The notes: generated from the sequence alone by a model not told the origin. Shown: positions 17,849 through 25,855, counted from the stretch's first letter. The stretch: 54,478 bases of DNA from Hyphococcus sp. (GCA_021776415.1 JAJFFY010000086.1:1-54478); one strand, 5' to 3'. Numbers and translations: made by a program.

Positions 17849-18535
17849 CTACTGCCCTCCGGAGACCTCAGTGCTAATTTCTGAATCGATATCGGAAACT
17901 TTAACCTCGCCCTCGCGGTAGGCTTCAAATCCTCGCACAGCGACCGTCGCATCACGCGGCGTAACGCCCGTTGGCGCTACAAGATCATGCGGATCGGCAA
18001 GCAGCACTGCGAGATTGTTCATTGACGAACAGCCAAAGTTTTTTGACCGTAAATTTCGGTACTTCCCGTTCATTCCACCTGTCCAGTCGCCGCATTCGCT
18101 GGGAGTGGCTACATAGTGCGTATAAGAAGCAATTATTTGATTGCCATTGGCGTCTCCGCCCGTACGATAGGTCGCGCCAGCAAGCGCGGACCACGGCACG
18201 CCGGCCTCGTTCAACACTTTGCGAATGTCGGAAGCCATTTCCTGACCATCCAAATCCTGTTCCGTACCCGATGGCGCGGTGATCGTAAGCACCCCATGGC
18301 CGCTGCGCATATACGCATCAGCGAAAGCCCGAAGACGCGCTTTGTCCATATCTGATAAATCGCTGGTGGTTTCATCAGCGTCAATCGTCAGGGTCACGGT
18401 CTGACTATCGACCGAAATTGGATGCGCTTCAGCAACCGTCATTGCATGACGTTGCCCGTTAAAGGCGCCCGCACATGCGCTCACCGACAGCACAAGCATC
18501 GAGAGGAGTGCGTATTTGCCTACTGAATTCAACAT
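17849..18535 (-). CDS. cpaD: Tad pilus assembly lipoprotein CpaD
   Basis: A periplasmic/outer-membrane lipoprotein of the Tad secretin complex. The 228-residue protein has a signal peptide with lipobox SACA (Cys21), a central region related to OmpA-like peptidoglycan-binding folds (LRAFADAYMRSG), and the CpaD signature CGDWTGG followed by NFGCSSMNNLAVLLADPHDL. GAGGA lies 9 nt before ATG 18535. Spacing to cpaC is 14 nt and to cpaE 38 nt. Confidence 0.92.
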   Translation of the reverse strand: MLNSVGKYALLSMLVLSVSACAGAFNGQRHAMTVAEAHPISVDSQTVTLTIDADETTSDLSDMDKARLRAFADAYMRSGHGVLTITAPSGTEQDLDGQEMASDIRKVLNEAGVPWSALAGATYRTGGDANGNQIIASYTHYVATPSECGDWTGGMNGKYRNLRSKNFGCSSMNNLAVLLADPHDLVAPTGVTPRDATVAVRGFEAYREGEVKVSDIDSEISTEVSGGQ

Positions 18536-18549
18536 TGTCCGTTATCCTC

Positions 18550-20025
18550 TTAGTCTAAAATAAAGCCCATCGGCCCTTGCAGCGAAGCTTCCTTCACTCC
18601 GGCGCCGGCCAGTCCGTATGTCGACAGCAATTTCCCCATCAACATTGTCTCTGCATCTGATGCGACAACGGCGCCTTCCGCAGGGTCGCGCAGATTGGAC
18701 TCATGGGTTGCCTCAACAAGATACGGTGTGACGATGATTACCAGTTCGGTTTCGTTGTTCTGATAATCGCGGCTGCGGAAAAGTTGTCCGAGAACCGGCA
18801 CGTCTTTCATGCCTGGCACGCCATCAATGGTTGAACGCATATCTTCTTGGAGGAGCCCCGCCATGACCAGGCTGCCGCCGCTTGGTAATTCGACCGTCGT
18901 ATTCGCACGGCGCACCGTAAGCCCTGGTATCGACAAACCAGCCGTAGTGACAAGATTGCCGTTATTATCAACCGTGGTCACACCCGGTACAAAGAAGGAA
19001 TTTTCCGTCGTGACCTCGCTGACCTCAGTTGAAATATTGAGATTGATCCGACCTTTGCTAAGCACCAGCGGCGTAAAACCAAGACCGACGCCGAACTCTT
19101 TAAATTCGATTGATATAACGCCGTCATCTTGGCCGACCGGCACCGGAAACTCGCCGCCCGCAAGGAACTTCGCTGACTCGCCGGAAATTGATGTCAGTGT
19201 CGGTTCCGCCAGAATGCGAACCAGCCCTGTCGATTCAAATGCTTGCAAGGACGCATCAATCCGCTGAAGGTCGCCAACATTGGTGTTGGTGCTGTTAAGT
19301 CCCAAGCCGCCAGTCGCGCCAACCGTATTTACGTTGGAAAATGCGAGTGCCGCATCGGAAAGAACAACTGATCCGTTTGTTGATACGCCAAGCTGCTTGA
19401 GGACTTGCCGCTGCATCTCAACGATGCGCACCTTCAGCATAACCTGTTCAGGATCGCGGATTTTCAATAGATTGACTACTTTTGCGGGGTCGTCGACAAA
19501 TCGGCCGGCAAGCGAATGGGCGTTTGCAGCCTCTGCTGCAGTTTGCACAGTGCCGCGCAGAATTACATTGTCATTGAGCGCATCCACTTCGATACGGCTG
19601 TTCGGCATAACCCGGCGCATCACCTCAGCGAGCGCATCCATATCGCGCTCAACGCGAATTTCCAGATTAAGAATCTGCCGGCCACGCGCATCGAAGAAGA
19701 AAGCATTTGTCTGGCCGGTCGTAAGTCCCAGCAGATAGACCCGGCGCGGTGAACGCACCACAGCATCAACAACGCTCGGCTGCGAGACCAATACGTCAAC
19801 AGCCGCTTCAGGCAAGTCGACAATCGCCGCCTTGTTGAGCGGCAGGATAATGCTTTGGGAAACATTGCTGACGCCGCCGGCGTCAATACGCACACTTTGC
19901 GTGCCTCGCTGCGCCGCTGCCGGGGACATTAAGGCTGAAGTTGCGAACACGCCGATCAGGGCCGCGACTAATGCGCGTCCAGTATTTGCGTTGATTGCCT
20001 TGAAGGCGTTGGTTACGAATGTCAT
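18550..20025 (-). CDS. cpaC: Tad pilus outer-membrane secretin CpaC/RcpA
   Basis: The outer-membrane channel for the Flp pilus. The 491-residue protein has a signal peptide ending near SPAAAQ, the N-terminal pilus domain (from about 35, with VDLPEAAVDVLVSQPS), a BON-like segment, and the C-terminal secretin domain with VPVLGQLFRSRDYQNNETEL. Start ATG 20025 is preferred over a frame to 20064: AGAGG lies 6 nt upstream and the shorter form gives a normal signal peptide. The gene at 22727-23176 carries a separate copy of the same N-terminal pilus domain. Confidence 0.95.
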   Translation of the reverse strand: MTFVTNAFKAINANTGRALVAALIGVFATSALMSPAAAQRGTQSVRIDAGGVSNVSQSIILPLNKAAIVDLPEAAVDVLVSQPSVVDAVVRSPRRVYLLGLTTGQTNAFFFDARGRQILNLEIRVERDMDALAEVMRRVMPNSRIEVDALNDNVILRGTVQTAAEAANAHSLAGRFVDDPAKVVNLLKIRDPEQVMLKVRIVEMQRQVLKQLGVSTNGSVVLSDAALAFSNVNTVGATGGLGLNSTNTNVGDLQRIDASLQAFESTGLVRILAEPTLTSISGESAKFLAGGEFPVPVGQDDGVISIEFKEFGVGLGFTPLVLSKGRINLNISTEVSEVTTENSFFVPGVTTVDNNGNLVTTAGLSIPGLTVRRANTTVELPSGGSLVMAGLLQEDMRSTIDGVPGMKDVPVLGQLFRSRDYQNNETELVIIVTPYLVEATHESNLRDPAEGAVVASDAETMLMGKLLSTYGLAGAGVKEASLQGPMGFILD

Positions 20026-20050
20026 CTCAAACCTCTGTTCGCCAATTATC

Positions 20051-20782
20051 TTAAGAACTGCCATAACGAATTACCGTTACGTTCGATGAGCGCCGATTAT
20101 TCACAACTGCATCGCCATCAGGCTTGAAGATACTGCGCAGCACGATACTCATCGAACCGCTCGCCCGCGCTGATGTAAATTCTTCCGCATCATGCGGAGA
20201 CAACTCCAACGTCACATTGGTTCCGTCGATATAGGGCGTTTCAGTATTTTCAGAATAAATCGTATTCACGGCGAGCACTCGAACCTCTTCGAACAGCACT
20301 TGTGTTTTGTCCCCGCTCGTATTGAAGATGTCGACACGATCACCCGGCAAAACAAAACCGCCCGATGCTGTTTCCGGCGACACGCGCATAGTCACCGCGC
20401 GCTGGCCCGGCGCAATGATCGCCGCCATTAGCCCTGAATGCCCCGCCTTGACCACTTTTGCATTTACCAGCGGCTCGCCGACCACGATCAAAGATCGCGC
20501 AACAGCCTCGGTCAATTCCTCACGCTGTTCCGCGTTGGTGTCAGTTATAAAACTGGGTTGAATTGCTTTCTTCGGCCACGCCACCCAATTGGTGTCTTCC
20601 AGGGACAATCTCTCGCCGCGCTGGATGTCGCGGGTTGCGACCAACACACGAACAGTTTCTTCTTTCGTGCGCTCAACGATTTGAAGCGTCGGGCTTTCGG
20701 AAGAATTTCCCATCATTAAAAAGAATGCGGCCGCGCCCGCTACGAGCGCTATGCCGAGAATTGCTATGCGACTTACATTCAT
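20051..20782 (-). CDS. cpaB: Tad pilus assembly protein CpaB/RcpC
   Basis: A periplasmic, membrane-anchored protein with a SAF domain, thought to stabilise or gate the secretin. The 243-residue sequence has one N-terminal transmembrane helix (about 5-24), the SAF-like part VLVATRDIQRGERLS (about 47-61) and the CpaB region RAVTMRVSPETASGGFVLPGDRVDI. It is followed 25 nt later by cpaC. It is preceded by 92 nt after the cpaA stop, so a secondary promoter is possible there. Confidence 0.94.
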   Translation of the reverse strand: MNVSRIAILGIALVAGAAAFFLMMGNSSESPTLQIVERTKEETVRVLVATRDIQRGERLSLEDTNWVAWPKKAIQPSFITDTNAEQREELTEAVARSLIVVGEPLVNAKVVKAGHSGLMAAIIAPGQRAVTMRVSPETASGGFVLPGDRVDIFNTSGDKTQVLFEEVRVLAVNTIYSENTETPYIDGTNVTLELSPHDAEEFTSARASGSMSIVLRSIFKPDGDAVVNNRRSSNVTVIRYGSS

Positions 20783-20874
20783 CTCAAACCAACCTGATTG
20801 TTACGCAACTGAGAAGCAGAGATAGGCGATCTCATGGTGTGCGAAACTCCTCAATACTACGTTAACTGACTTTA

Positions 20875-21381
20875 TTAACCGCCGAATATCAATTGAAAGA
20901 ACGCTGTTTGTGAAAAGCTAAGGAATCCACCCGCCGCGATAGCAACTGCGTATGGTAGATCCTTTTTGCGCTCATGGAGCTCAATCAACCACGGCGCATG
21001 AGCGTAAACCGGCAAAATTGGCAGCTTACGAAAAAGCGTCATGAAGATTGCCAGCGCCAACCCTGCTAACGCAGTATTAAAAAGAAAAATATCAAGCGCA
21101 TTGGCGCCAATCCATGGCGCAACGGCTGCAAAAAGTTTTGCGTCGCCGCCGCCGATAATTTTTCCTGCAAATAAAGCAAAGCCAAGCGCCAACGCGCCAG
21201 CCCCAATCAAAAATCCTTCAGCGATTACGCGCGGCGATGCGCCAACCGCAACCCCCGCGACTGGAAAGGCGCAGATGAGTACAATTGATACCCAGTTCGG
21301 GATTTTAAATTCGTAAATATCATTCGCGGCCGCGACCAACAGCGCTGCAGGAAATACTGCTAGTATAAGATAGGCTATCAC
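20875..21381 (-). CDS. cpaA: Prepilin peptidase CpaA
   Basis: An inner-membrane aspartic peptidase that cleaves the short leader of Flp prepilin. The 168-residue protein has about six helices and the two catalytic Asp: the first in AANDIYEFKIPNW, the second in the GxGD motif IGGGDAKLF. The start is GTG 21381, supported by GGAG 7 nt upstream. Like other CpaA/TadV proteins it lacks the N-methylation domain of PilD. It lies downstream of flp, separated from it by an intrinsic terminator. Confidence 0.93.
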   Translation of the reverse strand: MIAYLILAVFPAALLVAAANDIYEFKIPNWVSIVLICAFPVAGVAVGASPRVIAEGFLIGAGALALGFALFAGKIIGGGDAKLFAAVAPWIGANALDIFLFNTALAGLALAIFMTLFRKLPILPVYAHAPWLIELHERKKDLPYAVAIAAGGFLSFSQTAFFQLIFGG

Positions 21382-21450
21382 CGGCGATCTCCACGTTTCA
21401 CCACCGAGGAACTTAAGCGCAGGCCCTTAATGTTCCGTTAGACATAAACG

Positions 21451-21480
21451 AAAAAAGGAGGCCATCAGGCCCCCTTTTTT
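21451..21480 (-). terminator. Intrinsic terminator between flp and cpaA
   Basis: A hairpin with arms 21451-21463 and 21468-21480, one mismatch, loop ATCA. The GC-rich stem is followed on the minus strand by a run of six T. It would end most flp transcripts and leave cpaA-tadC to read-through or to their own promoter, giving more pilin than machinery. Confidence 0.8.
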
Positions 21481-21528
21481 GAACATTTATGGTTGCGCGA
21501 CTATGCCGCACAATCAATACAACGACGA

Positions 21529-21690
21529 CTAGATTGCGGCGTCGATGCTGTTAAAGGTCGTGCTCAAAGACGTGCCAACAGCACGAACTGCTGCGATAAT
21601 AGCAACAGCAATAAGCGCCGCAATCAAACCATATTCGATTGCAGTAGCGCCATCTTCGTCGGCTTTAAAACGTTTAATCAGAGCTTTCAT
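21529..21690 (-). CDS. flp: Flp/PilA-type Tad major pilin
   Basis: A 53-residue prepilin. The short basic leader ends at Gly14 in the motif DEDG|ATAIEYGLIAALIAVA, with the Flp-specific Glu-Tyr pair at mature positions 5 and 6, followed by a hydrophobic helix that packs the pilus core. ATG 21690 has AGGAG 7 nt upstream and the stop is TAG at 21529-21531. The gene is too short for many gene callers. It is the first gene of the pilus cluster. Confidence 0.95.
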   Translation of the reverse strand: MKALIKRFKADEDGATAIEYGLIAALIAVAIIAAVRAVGTSLSTTFNSIDAAI

Positions 21691-21724
21691 TTGTCGACTC
21701 CTGCTAACTCTACACTTGCACCGC

Positions 21725-21741
21725 TGAAAGAGTTTCTTTCA
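21725..21741 (-). promoter_or_regulatory. Small hairpin in the flp leader
   Basis: TGAAAGA and TCTTTCA form a perfect 7-bp stem with a 3-nt loop, 35 nt upstream of the flp ATG. It may stabilise the abundant pilin mRNA or affect its translation. The structure is visible; the role is inferred. Confidence 0.35.
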
Positions 21742-21819
21742 ACACCTGCATTTTATGTGTGATGCGTAAATGAATCATGAATTTTAAGAAGAAAATTTGC
21801 TCAGTATACTAATGTTATA

Positions 21820-21835
21820 GTAAACGGATATTAAC
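21820..21835 (-). promoter_or_regulatory. Possible CtrA-like site upstream of flp
   Basis: On the minus strand the sequence reads TTAA, 7 nt, TTAC, one base off the CtrA consensus TTAA-N7-TTAA. It lies about 130 nt before the flp start. CtrA controls pilA in Caulobacter, so the site is plausible, but one near-match in an AT-rich region is weak evidence. Confidence 0.3.
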
Positions 21836-21836
21836 T

Positions 21837-22562
21837 CTAATTCGCAAATTCATTGAGGCGGCTCATATCGTCAATGATGAGGCCAGGATAGTCCCGTCGG
21901 GCAATTCCTTCCTGGATTAACATTGCAACCGCAGCCGCTGACGCCGCCTCTTCCACGCCCGCCTCTTCGGCCAGCGCGCGATGCTTTGGCATAAGCGGCA
22001 CGCGCCAATGTCCGGAAATTGCGTCGCGCTCAACATATTGGAGAAGGACAGTCAAAACGCGCTGTTCTGGCGCAGCCTCCGCCGCCATGTTACGAAAACG
22101 GCGCGCCGCCAACTCGCCGGCAAAATGCGCCGCTATATTTCGCATCAATGACGGCCGCTGGCTCGCAAGCAAGAAAAATGGTTCGGCTTCGATAGCCATA
22201 ACCTCGAGATCATCTTCGGCCATGACTGAGACCTGCTGAAAGGCGTCGCTCGCGGCGCTCCCAAATGCAAGTTCCATAGCGAAAATGGCGCCCTCGCCAA
22301 TTTCTTCGATCAACATCGCTCCAGTTTCGGGCTCGATGATCGAAACCTTCATACCCCCGGATATGACGACAAAAAACTCGCTGCCGTCAAACTGGCCTAG
22401 GGTGTAGACTGTCTGACCTGCTTCATAGCATCGGACATCGATATTTTCGCGAATGGCGCTTAAGATTTTAGCGGACAAGTCACGAAACAAAGGAAGCGCT
22501 GCAAGTGACTCCAATGGGTCATCACTTGGTGCAGACAAGTTGATCGCCGTTGCTGACATCAT
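21837..22562 (-). CDS. Crp/Fnr-like regulator with unusual ligand and DNA-binding motifs
   Basis: A 241-residue protein with an N-terminal cyclic-nucleotide-binding beta-roll (about 20-135) and a C-terminal winged helix (about 160-235) ending RRDYPGLIIDD. Two hallmark elements look altered: the phosphate-binding cassette lacks the usual Arg (segment AMELAFGSAASDAFQQVS), and the recognition helix lacks the usual Arg of the ETVSR-type motif (segment EEAASAAAVAML). Cyclic nucleotide binding is therefore unlikely and DNA targets may be unusual. The start is ATG 22562; GTG 22583 is a longer alternative. It lies between flp and a divergent pilus-domain gene, so a role in pilus control is a fair guess. 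Confidence 0.85.
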   Translation of the reverse strand: MMSATAINLSAPSDDPLESLAALPLFRDLSAKILSAIRENIDVRCYEAGQTVYTLGQFDGSEFFVVISGGMKVSIIEPETGAMLIEEIGEGAIFAMELAFGSAASDAFQQVSVMAEDDLEVMAIEAEPFFLLASQRPSLMRNIAAHFAGELAARRFRNMAAEAAPEQRVLTVLLQYVERDAISGHWRVPLMPKHRALAEEAGVEEAASAAAVAMLIQEGIARRDYPGLIIDDMSRLNEFAN

Positions 22563-22626
22563 CGCTACTGAATTCTCCAACACACGCTCATAGCAAACGC
22601 GGTTTAAGGCGGAGTAAACCAGGACA

Positions 22627-22639
22627 GTTAAATATCCGT
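22627..22639 (+). promoter_or_regulatory. Motif shared with the flp upstream region
   Basis: GTTAAATATCCGT here, 87 nt upstream of the pilus N-domain gene, resembles GTTAATATCCGT at 21824-21835 upstream of flp, read in the direction of transcription in both cases and differing by one inserted A. It may be a shared operator; chance is not excluded. Confidence 0.3.
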
Positions 22640-22726
22640 CGAAGCGCTTAATCTGCTCAAGATTCTTAAGTAATCATTGACGCATAAAGGCTAACCTGCG
22701 CTCCAAGAATTAAAGAGGACAGGTTC

Positions 22727-23176
22727 ATGCGCGCATTTTTTTCCGTTTTGGCAACGCTGTTTGCGCTAACGAATGGCGCTCAAGCCGAACAAGTATGGCT
22801 GACGATGGACCAGGTACGGCCTTACAGGCTTGACACGCCTGCTGAAAATATTGCTGTTGGCAACCCGGCAATCGCCGATGTGACCGTACAGGATAATCAG
22901 AATTTGCTGCTGTTCGGAAAATCGCCTGGATTAACCAATATCTATATATTCGATGAATCCGGTGAAACCATCAAGAATATGATTATTCGTGTGCGTTCGC
23001 CAAATTCCGATATGCTTACACTTTACCACGGCGCAGAGCGAACCACATATAATTGCACTTCAAATTGTGAGCCTACAATCACAGTTGGCGATACGCCGGA
23101 GGTATTCCTTAGCCTCACCAACCAAGTGCAAGAGAAATTTGACCAAGCCAAGAGCGCTTCAAAGTCTGGCAACTAA
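22727..23176 (+). CDS. Free-standing pilus/secretin N-terminal domain protein
   Basis: A 149-residue secreted protein consisting of a signal peptide (cleavage near AQAEQ) and a domain matching the N-terminal pilus domain of CpaC-type secretins (PF13629-like): YRLDTPAENIAVGNPAIADV, then LLLFGKSPGLTNIYIFD. The C-terminal tail has a short disulfide candidate, CTSNC, and no secretin domain. GAGG lies shortly before ATG 22727. It is divergent from the Crp/Fnr-like gene and probably works with the Tad secretin as an accessory or plug protein; that role is inferred from domain and place only. Confidence 0.85.
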   Translation: MRAFFSVLATLFALTNGAQAEQVWLTMDQVRPYRLDTPAENIAVGNPAIADVTVQDNQNLLLFGKSPGLTNIYIFDESGETIKNMIIRVRSPNSDMLTLYHGAERTTYNCTSNCEPTITVGDTPEVFLSLTNQVQEKFDQAKSASKSGN

Positions 23177-23245
23177 GCTAAACCTTATTATCTGCGCGTG
23201 GGCGCGACATCGCGCTTAACGTCACTGTTTAGCGTCACCATCTTG

Positions 23246-24409
23246 TTAGCGCTCAATCTCTGACTCAAAATGGAAGATACGCGGGCGCTCCTGCTGGCGT
23301 AACTCCGTGCGACACCAGGCATCGATTTCGCGCGCAGTACGCTCATCAGGCTCAACGTTATTTTTTAGAACGATATGGGCGATCAAACGGTCAACGCCAT
23401 CGCCGCGGCGTCCGACGCTGATGGCGCAATCGGCAACATGCGTATGGCCGCGAAGCCGAGCCGCGACATCATCTGGAATAACATTGACTGCGCCGATCTG
23501 AACCGCACCGTCACGCCTACCTGCAAGGATAAAGGATCGCTCGCTTTTCCATTCAAGAAAGTCGGGCGCCTCAATCTCGCGCTCTACGCCGTCTGGCGCG
23601 AGCCGCTTGAGATGTTCGTTTTCACATCGCCAATGATCAAACAGAACAAATGGCTCGCCCGGCGCATCGCGCCACGCGATCAGGCCGGTTTCGGTGGAGC
23701 CATATAATTCTCTCAAAACACCAAAACCGGCTTTGCGCATTTCTGCAGCAAGCTCCTGGGTCATCGGCTCGCCGAATGACACCGCCATCGTGTTATCGGG
23801 CGCTGCAAGTTCCTCGCGCATCATGTATCGCCACAAAGTTGGCGTCGCGACCAGAACATCGCCATAAGCCATTGTCTGCGTCAGCTCTTCCGGCGTCTTA
23901 CCGCGAGCGTCGAGAGTTTCGATGTTCTGCAGATTTGGGGTTAAAATAGTCAGCTCAAATCCCAGCAAACTATGAGGCGCGACAAACGACAACATCCGAC
24001 GGCGGCCATAAAGGATATTTGCCGCCGCAGCCGCATCTTGAAAAACCTCCTCCGCCTTGTGCGTGCGCGCCGCATTTTGCTCATCGCGCGCAGCAGATTT
24101 AAATGTAAACCGATCTAGTTTTTGCGATATCGCAGACGAGATCACCGCCGCCCAATCAGCAATCTTTGTCGCCTGGTGGTTTTCAAGAAAACTTCGCTCC
24201 AGCCCAAAAAACTCCGCCGCGCGCCCACCGCAGGCCTTTATTTCCTCCGCCGAAAGCGCGATGCCGCCTTCTCCAAACGGCGTCTCGGCAGACCAGGAAG
24301 CAATCGTTAGAAAATCAAAATGGCGACTGAAGCGGCGCGACACTTCGTCAGCCGCCGCACCGCCGATCACCCGTGCGATTTGTTCTTCGGTTATAAGAAA
24401 AGACTTCAC
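23246..24409 (-). CDS. Acyl-adenylating ligase homologue lacking the ATP P-loop (4-coumarate-CoA ligase-like)
   Basis: A 387-residue member of the AMP-binding superfamily, nearest by memory to the short 4-coumarate-CoA ligases that serve photoactive yellow protein. Retained: YGSTE (236-240) and GRRDGAVQIG (297-306). Lost: the Ser/Thr/Gly-rich ATP loop, which in relatives follows FTFR as TSGSTGTPK; here FTFK is followed by SAARDEQNA (105-113) with no change in length. The C-terminal Gly-Lys motif is also absent, as the protein stops at EIER where relatives continue. The GTG start at 24409 overlaps the stop of the aminotransferase gene as GTGA. It is the last gene of the pab operon. Catalysis of adenylation looks doubtful; a binding or regulatory role, or decay, are options. 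Confidence 0.8.
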   Translation of the reverse strand: MKSFLITEEQIARVIGGAAADEVSRRFSRHFDFLTIASWSAETPFGEGGIALSAEEIKACGGRAAEFFGLERSFLENHQATKIADWAAVISSAISQKLDRFTFKSAARDEQNAARTHKAEEVFQDAAAAANILYGRRRMLSFVAPHSLLGFELTILTPNLQNIETLDARGKTPEELTQTMAYGDVLVATPTLWRYMMREELAAPDNTMAVSFGEPMTQELAAEMRKAGFGVLRELYGSTETGLIAWRDAPGEPFVLFDHWRCENEHLKRLAPDGVEREIEAPDFLEWKSERSFILAGRRDGAVQIGAVNVIPDDVAARLRGHTHVADCAISVGRRGDGVDRLIAHIVLKNNVEPDERTAREIDAWCRTELRQQERPRIFHFESEIER

Positions 24410-25278
24410 AGGGAGGGAGCACTCTCGGTTAGGCTGCGATAGAGGCAGTCTTGGTACCATGCCCCTAACTGATTGAAAATTTCCATCTGTATCGGCGCCG
24501 GCGTGCGGCAGCCACGTTTCAGCCACGCCAGACGAAGACCGATCAGGCTATTGGTCAAAAACGGCGCTCCCTCATGCAAAAACTCGAGATCAAGCGGCGC
24601 CTCAGAGATATTAACGCCGGCCTCCGCAGCACAACCCAACAACAAGCCCCGGACAATCCCGTCCAGCGCGCCCTCTTCGCAAGGCGGGGTCAGGACATCG
24701 CCGTTCTCCTTGATGACGAAAATATTGGCGCTTGACGCGCAAGCGACACGGCCGTGGCCATTCATCATGATCGCTTCGTCCGCACCCGCCGATTCTGCTT
24801 CATTGCGGGCAAGGATATTGTCGAGGTAATTGGTGGTCTTGTGACGCGCCGTAATGCTCGCCTCGCACCGCACATACCGGCTCGGCACAAGGCTAAGCGG
24901 TTTATCCGCTGTTTGAATTTGCATCCGCATAAGCGTCACAAGCAGCGCTGGCGCCTCATGACCCGATACCGGAAACAGCAATCCGCGCTTAGACCGCCCC
25001 CGCGTGATAGTGATACGGGCCGATGCTTTTTCACCGCCAAGGCCATTTTTCTCAGCAAGTTGGGCGATAATATCACCAATATTGTCAGGGATCGCCGCAT
25101 TGACCGACAGGGCGGCCAGGCCGCATTTCAGCCGCTTCAGATGCGCATCCAAAAATGCCGGAATACCAGCTTCAACCAATAGCGTCTCAAAAACACCGTC
25201 ACCGAGTAGAAAACCACGGTCCGCGATATCAATCGCTATAGGGTTTTTTTGATAATCGCCATTAAGCCAAAAAAACAT
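24406..25278 (-). CDS. pabC: Class IV aminotransferase / probable aminodeoxychorismate lyase
   Basis: A fold-type IV PLP enzyme of 290 residues. The Schiff-base Lys147 lies in ARHKTTNYLDNILARNEA, a motif shared by branched-chain aminotransferases, D-amino acid aminotransferases and aminodeoxychorismate lyase. Position after pabB and pabA favours the lyase, which releases 4-aminobenzoate and pyruvate, but the sequence alone does not separate these activities. ATG 25278 is chosen with GGTGG about 8 nt upstream; two GTG codons at 25290 and 25287 are alternatives. The stop overlaps the next start as GTGA. Confidence 0.85.
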   Translation of the reverse strand: MFFWLNGDYQKNPIAIDIADRGFLLGDGVFETLLVEAGIPAFLDAHLKRLKCGLAALSVNAAIPDNIGDIIAQLAEKNGLGGEKASARITITRGRSKRGLLFPVSGHEAPALLVTLMRMQIQTADKPLSLVPSRYVRCEASITARHKTTNYLDNILARNEAESAGADEAIMMNGHGRVACASSANIFVIKENGDVLTPPCEEGALDGIVRGLLLGCAAEAGVNISEAPLDLEFLHEGAPFLTNSLIGLRLAWLKRGCRTPAPIQMEIFNQLGAWYQDCLYRSLTESAPSL

Positions 25279-25291
25279 TGCCGGCACCACC

Positions 25292-25855
25292 TTAACAATA
25301 GCGCAGAAAATTATTGATCATGACGCGCCCCTGCGGCGTCAACAAGGATTCGGGGTGAAACTGTAAGCCAAACCATGGGCGCTTGTTATGTGCAACAGCC
25401 ATAATCTCACCCTCTTCACTCCATGCCGTTTCCACCAGTACAGAGCCGGTCGGCAAAAGCGACGTCAGGGAATGATATCGCCCCGCCGGGGTCGGCGAGG
25501 CAACGCCTTCAAAAATCCCGGTTGCGACATGACGTATCATGCTGGCCTCGCCATGCAGCGGATGTTTCGCGCGCACAGTATGCCCGCCAAAAGCCTCAAC
25601 CAGACATTGATGACCGAGGCAAACGCCGAAAAACGCCATATCCGGGGGCATTGCCTTAGTCAGCTCAAGCGACACGCCCGCCTCATCCGGCGTCTTCGGC
25701 CCCGGCGACACTACAATCGCGCGCGGCGCCAGCGCCAGACATTCGGCGACTGTAATTGCGTCATTGCGCACAACCTTGGTCTGCGCACCGCATTCGCGGA
25801 AATACCGCGCGAGATTATGCACAAAGGAATCGTAATTATCGATGATCAGGATCAT
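25292..25855 (-). CDS. pabA: Aminodeoxychorismate/anthranilate synthase glutamine amidotransferase subunit
   Basis: A class I glutamine amidotransferase of 187 residues that hands ammonia to PabB. The catalytic triad is visible: Cys79 in GVCLGHQ, His167 and Glu169 in FHPES. PabA and TrpG are nearly indistinguishable by sequence; the partner gene here carries the PabB Lys, and no trp genes are near, so PabA is preferred, though a dual role is possible. Its ATG overlaps the pabB stop as ATGA (25852-25855). Confidence 0.92.
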   Translation of the reverse strand: MILIIDNYDSFVHNLARYFRECGAQTKVVRNDAITVAECLALAPRAIVVSPGPKTPDEAGVSLELTKAMPPDMAFFGVCLGHQCLVEAFGGHTVRAKHPLHGEASMIRHVATGIFEGVASPTPAGRYHSLTSLLPTGSVLVETAWSEEGEIMAVAHNKRPWFGLQFHPESLLTPQGRVMINNFLRYC

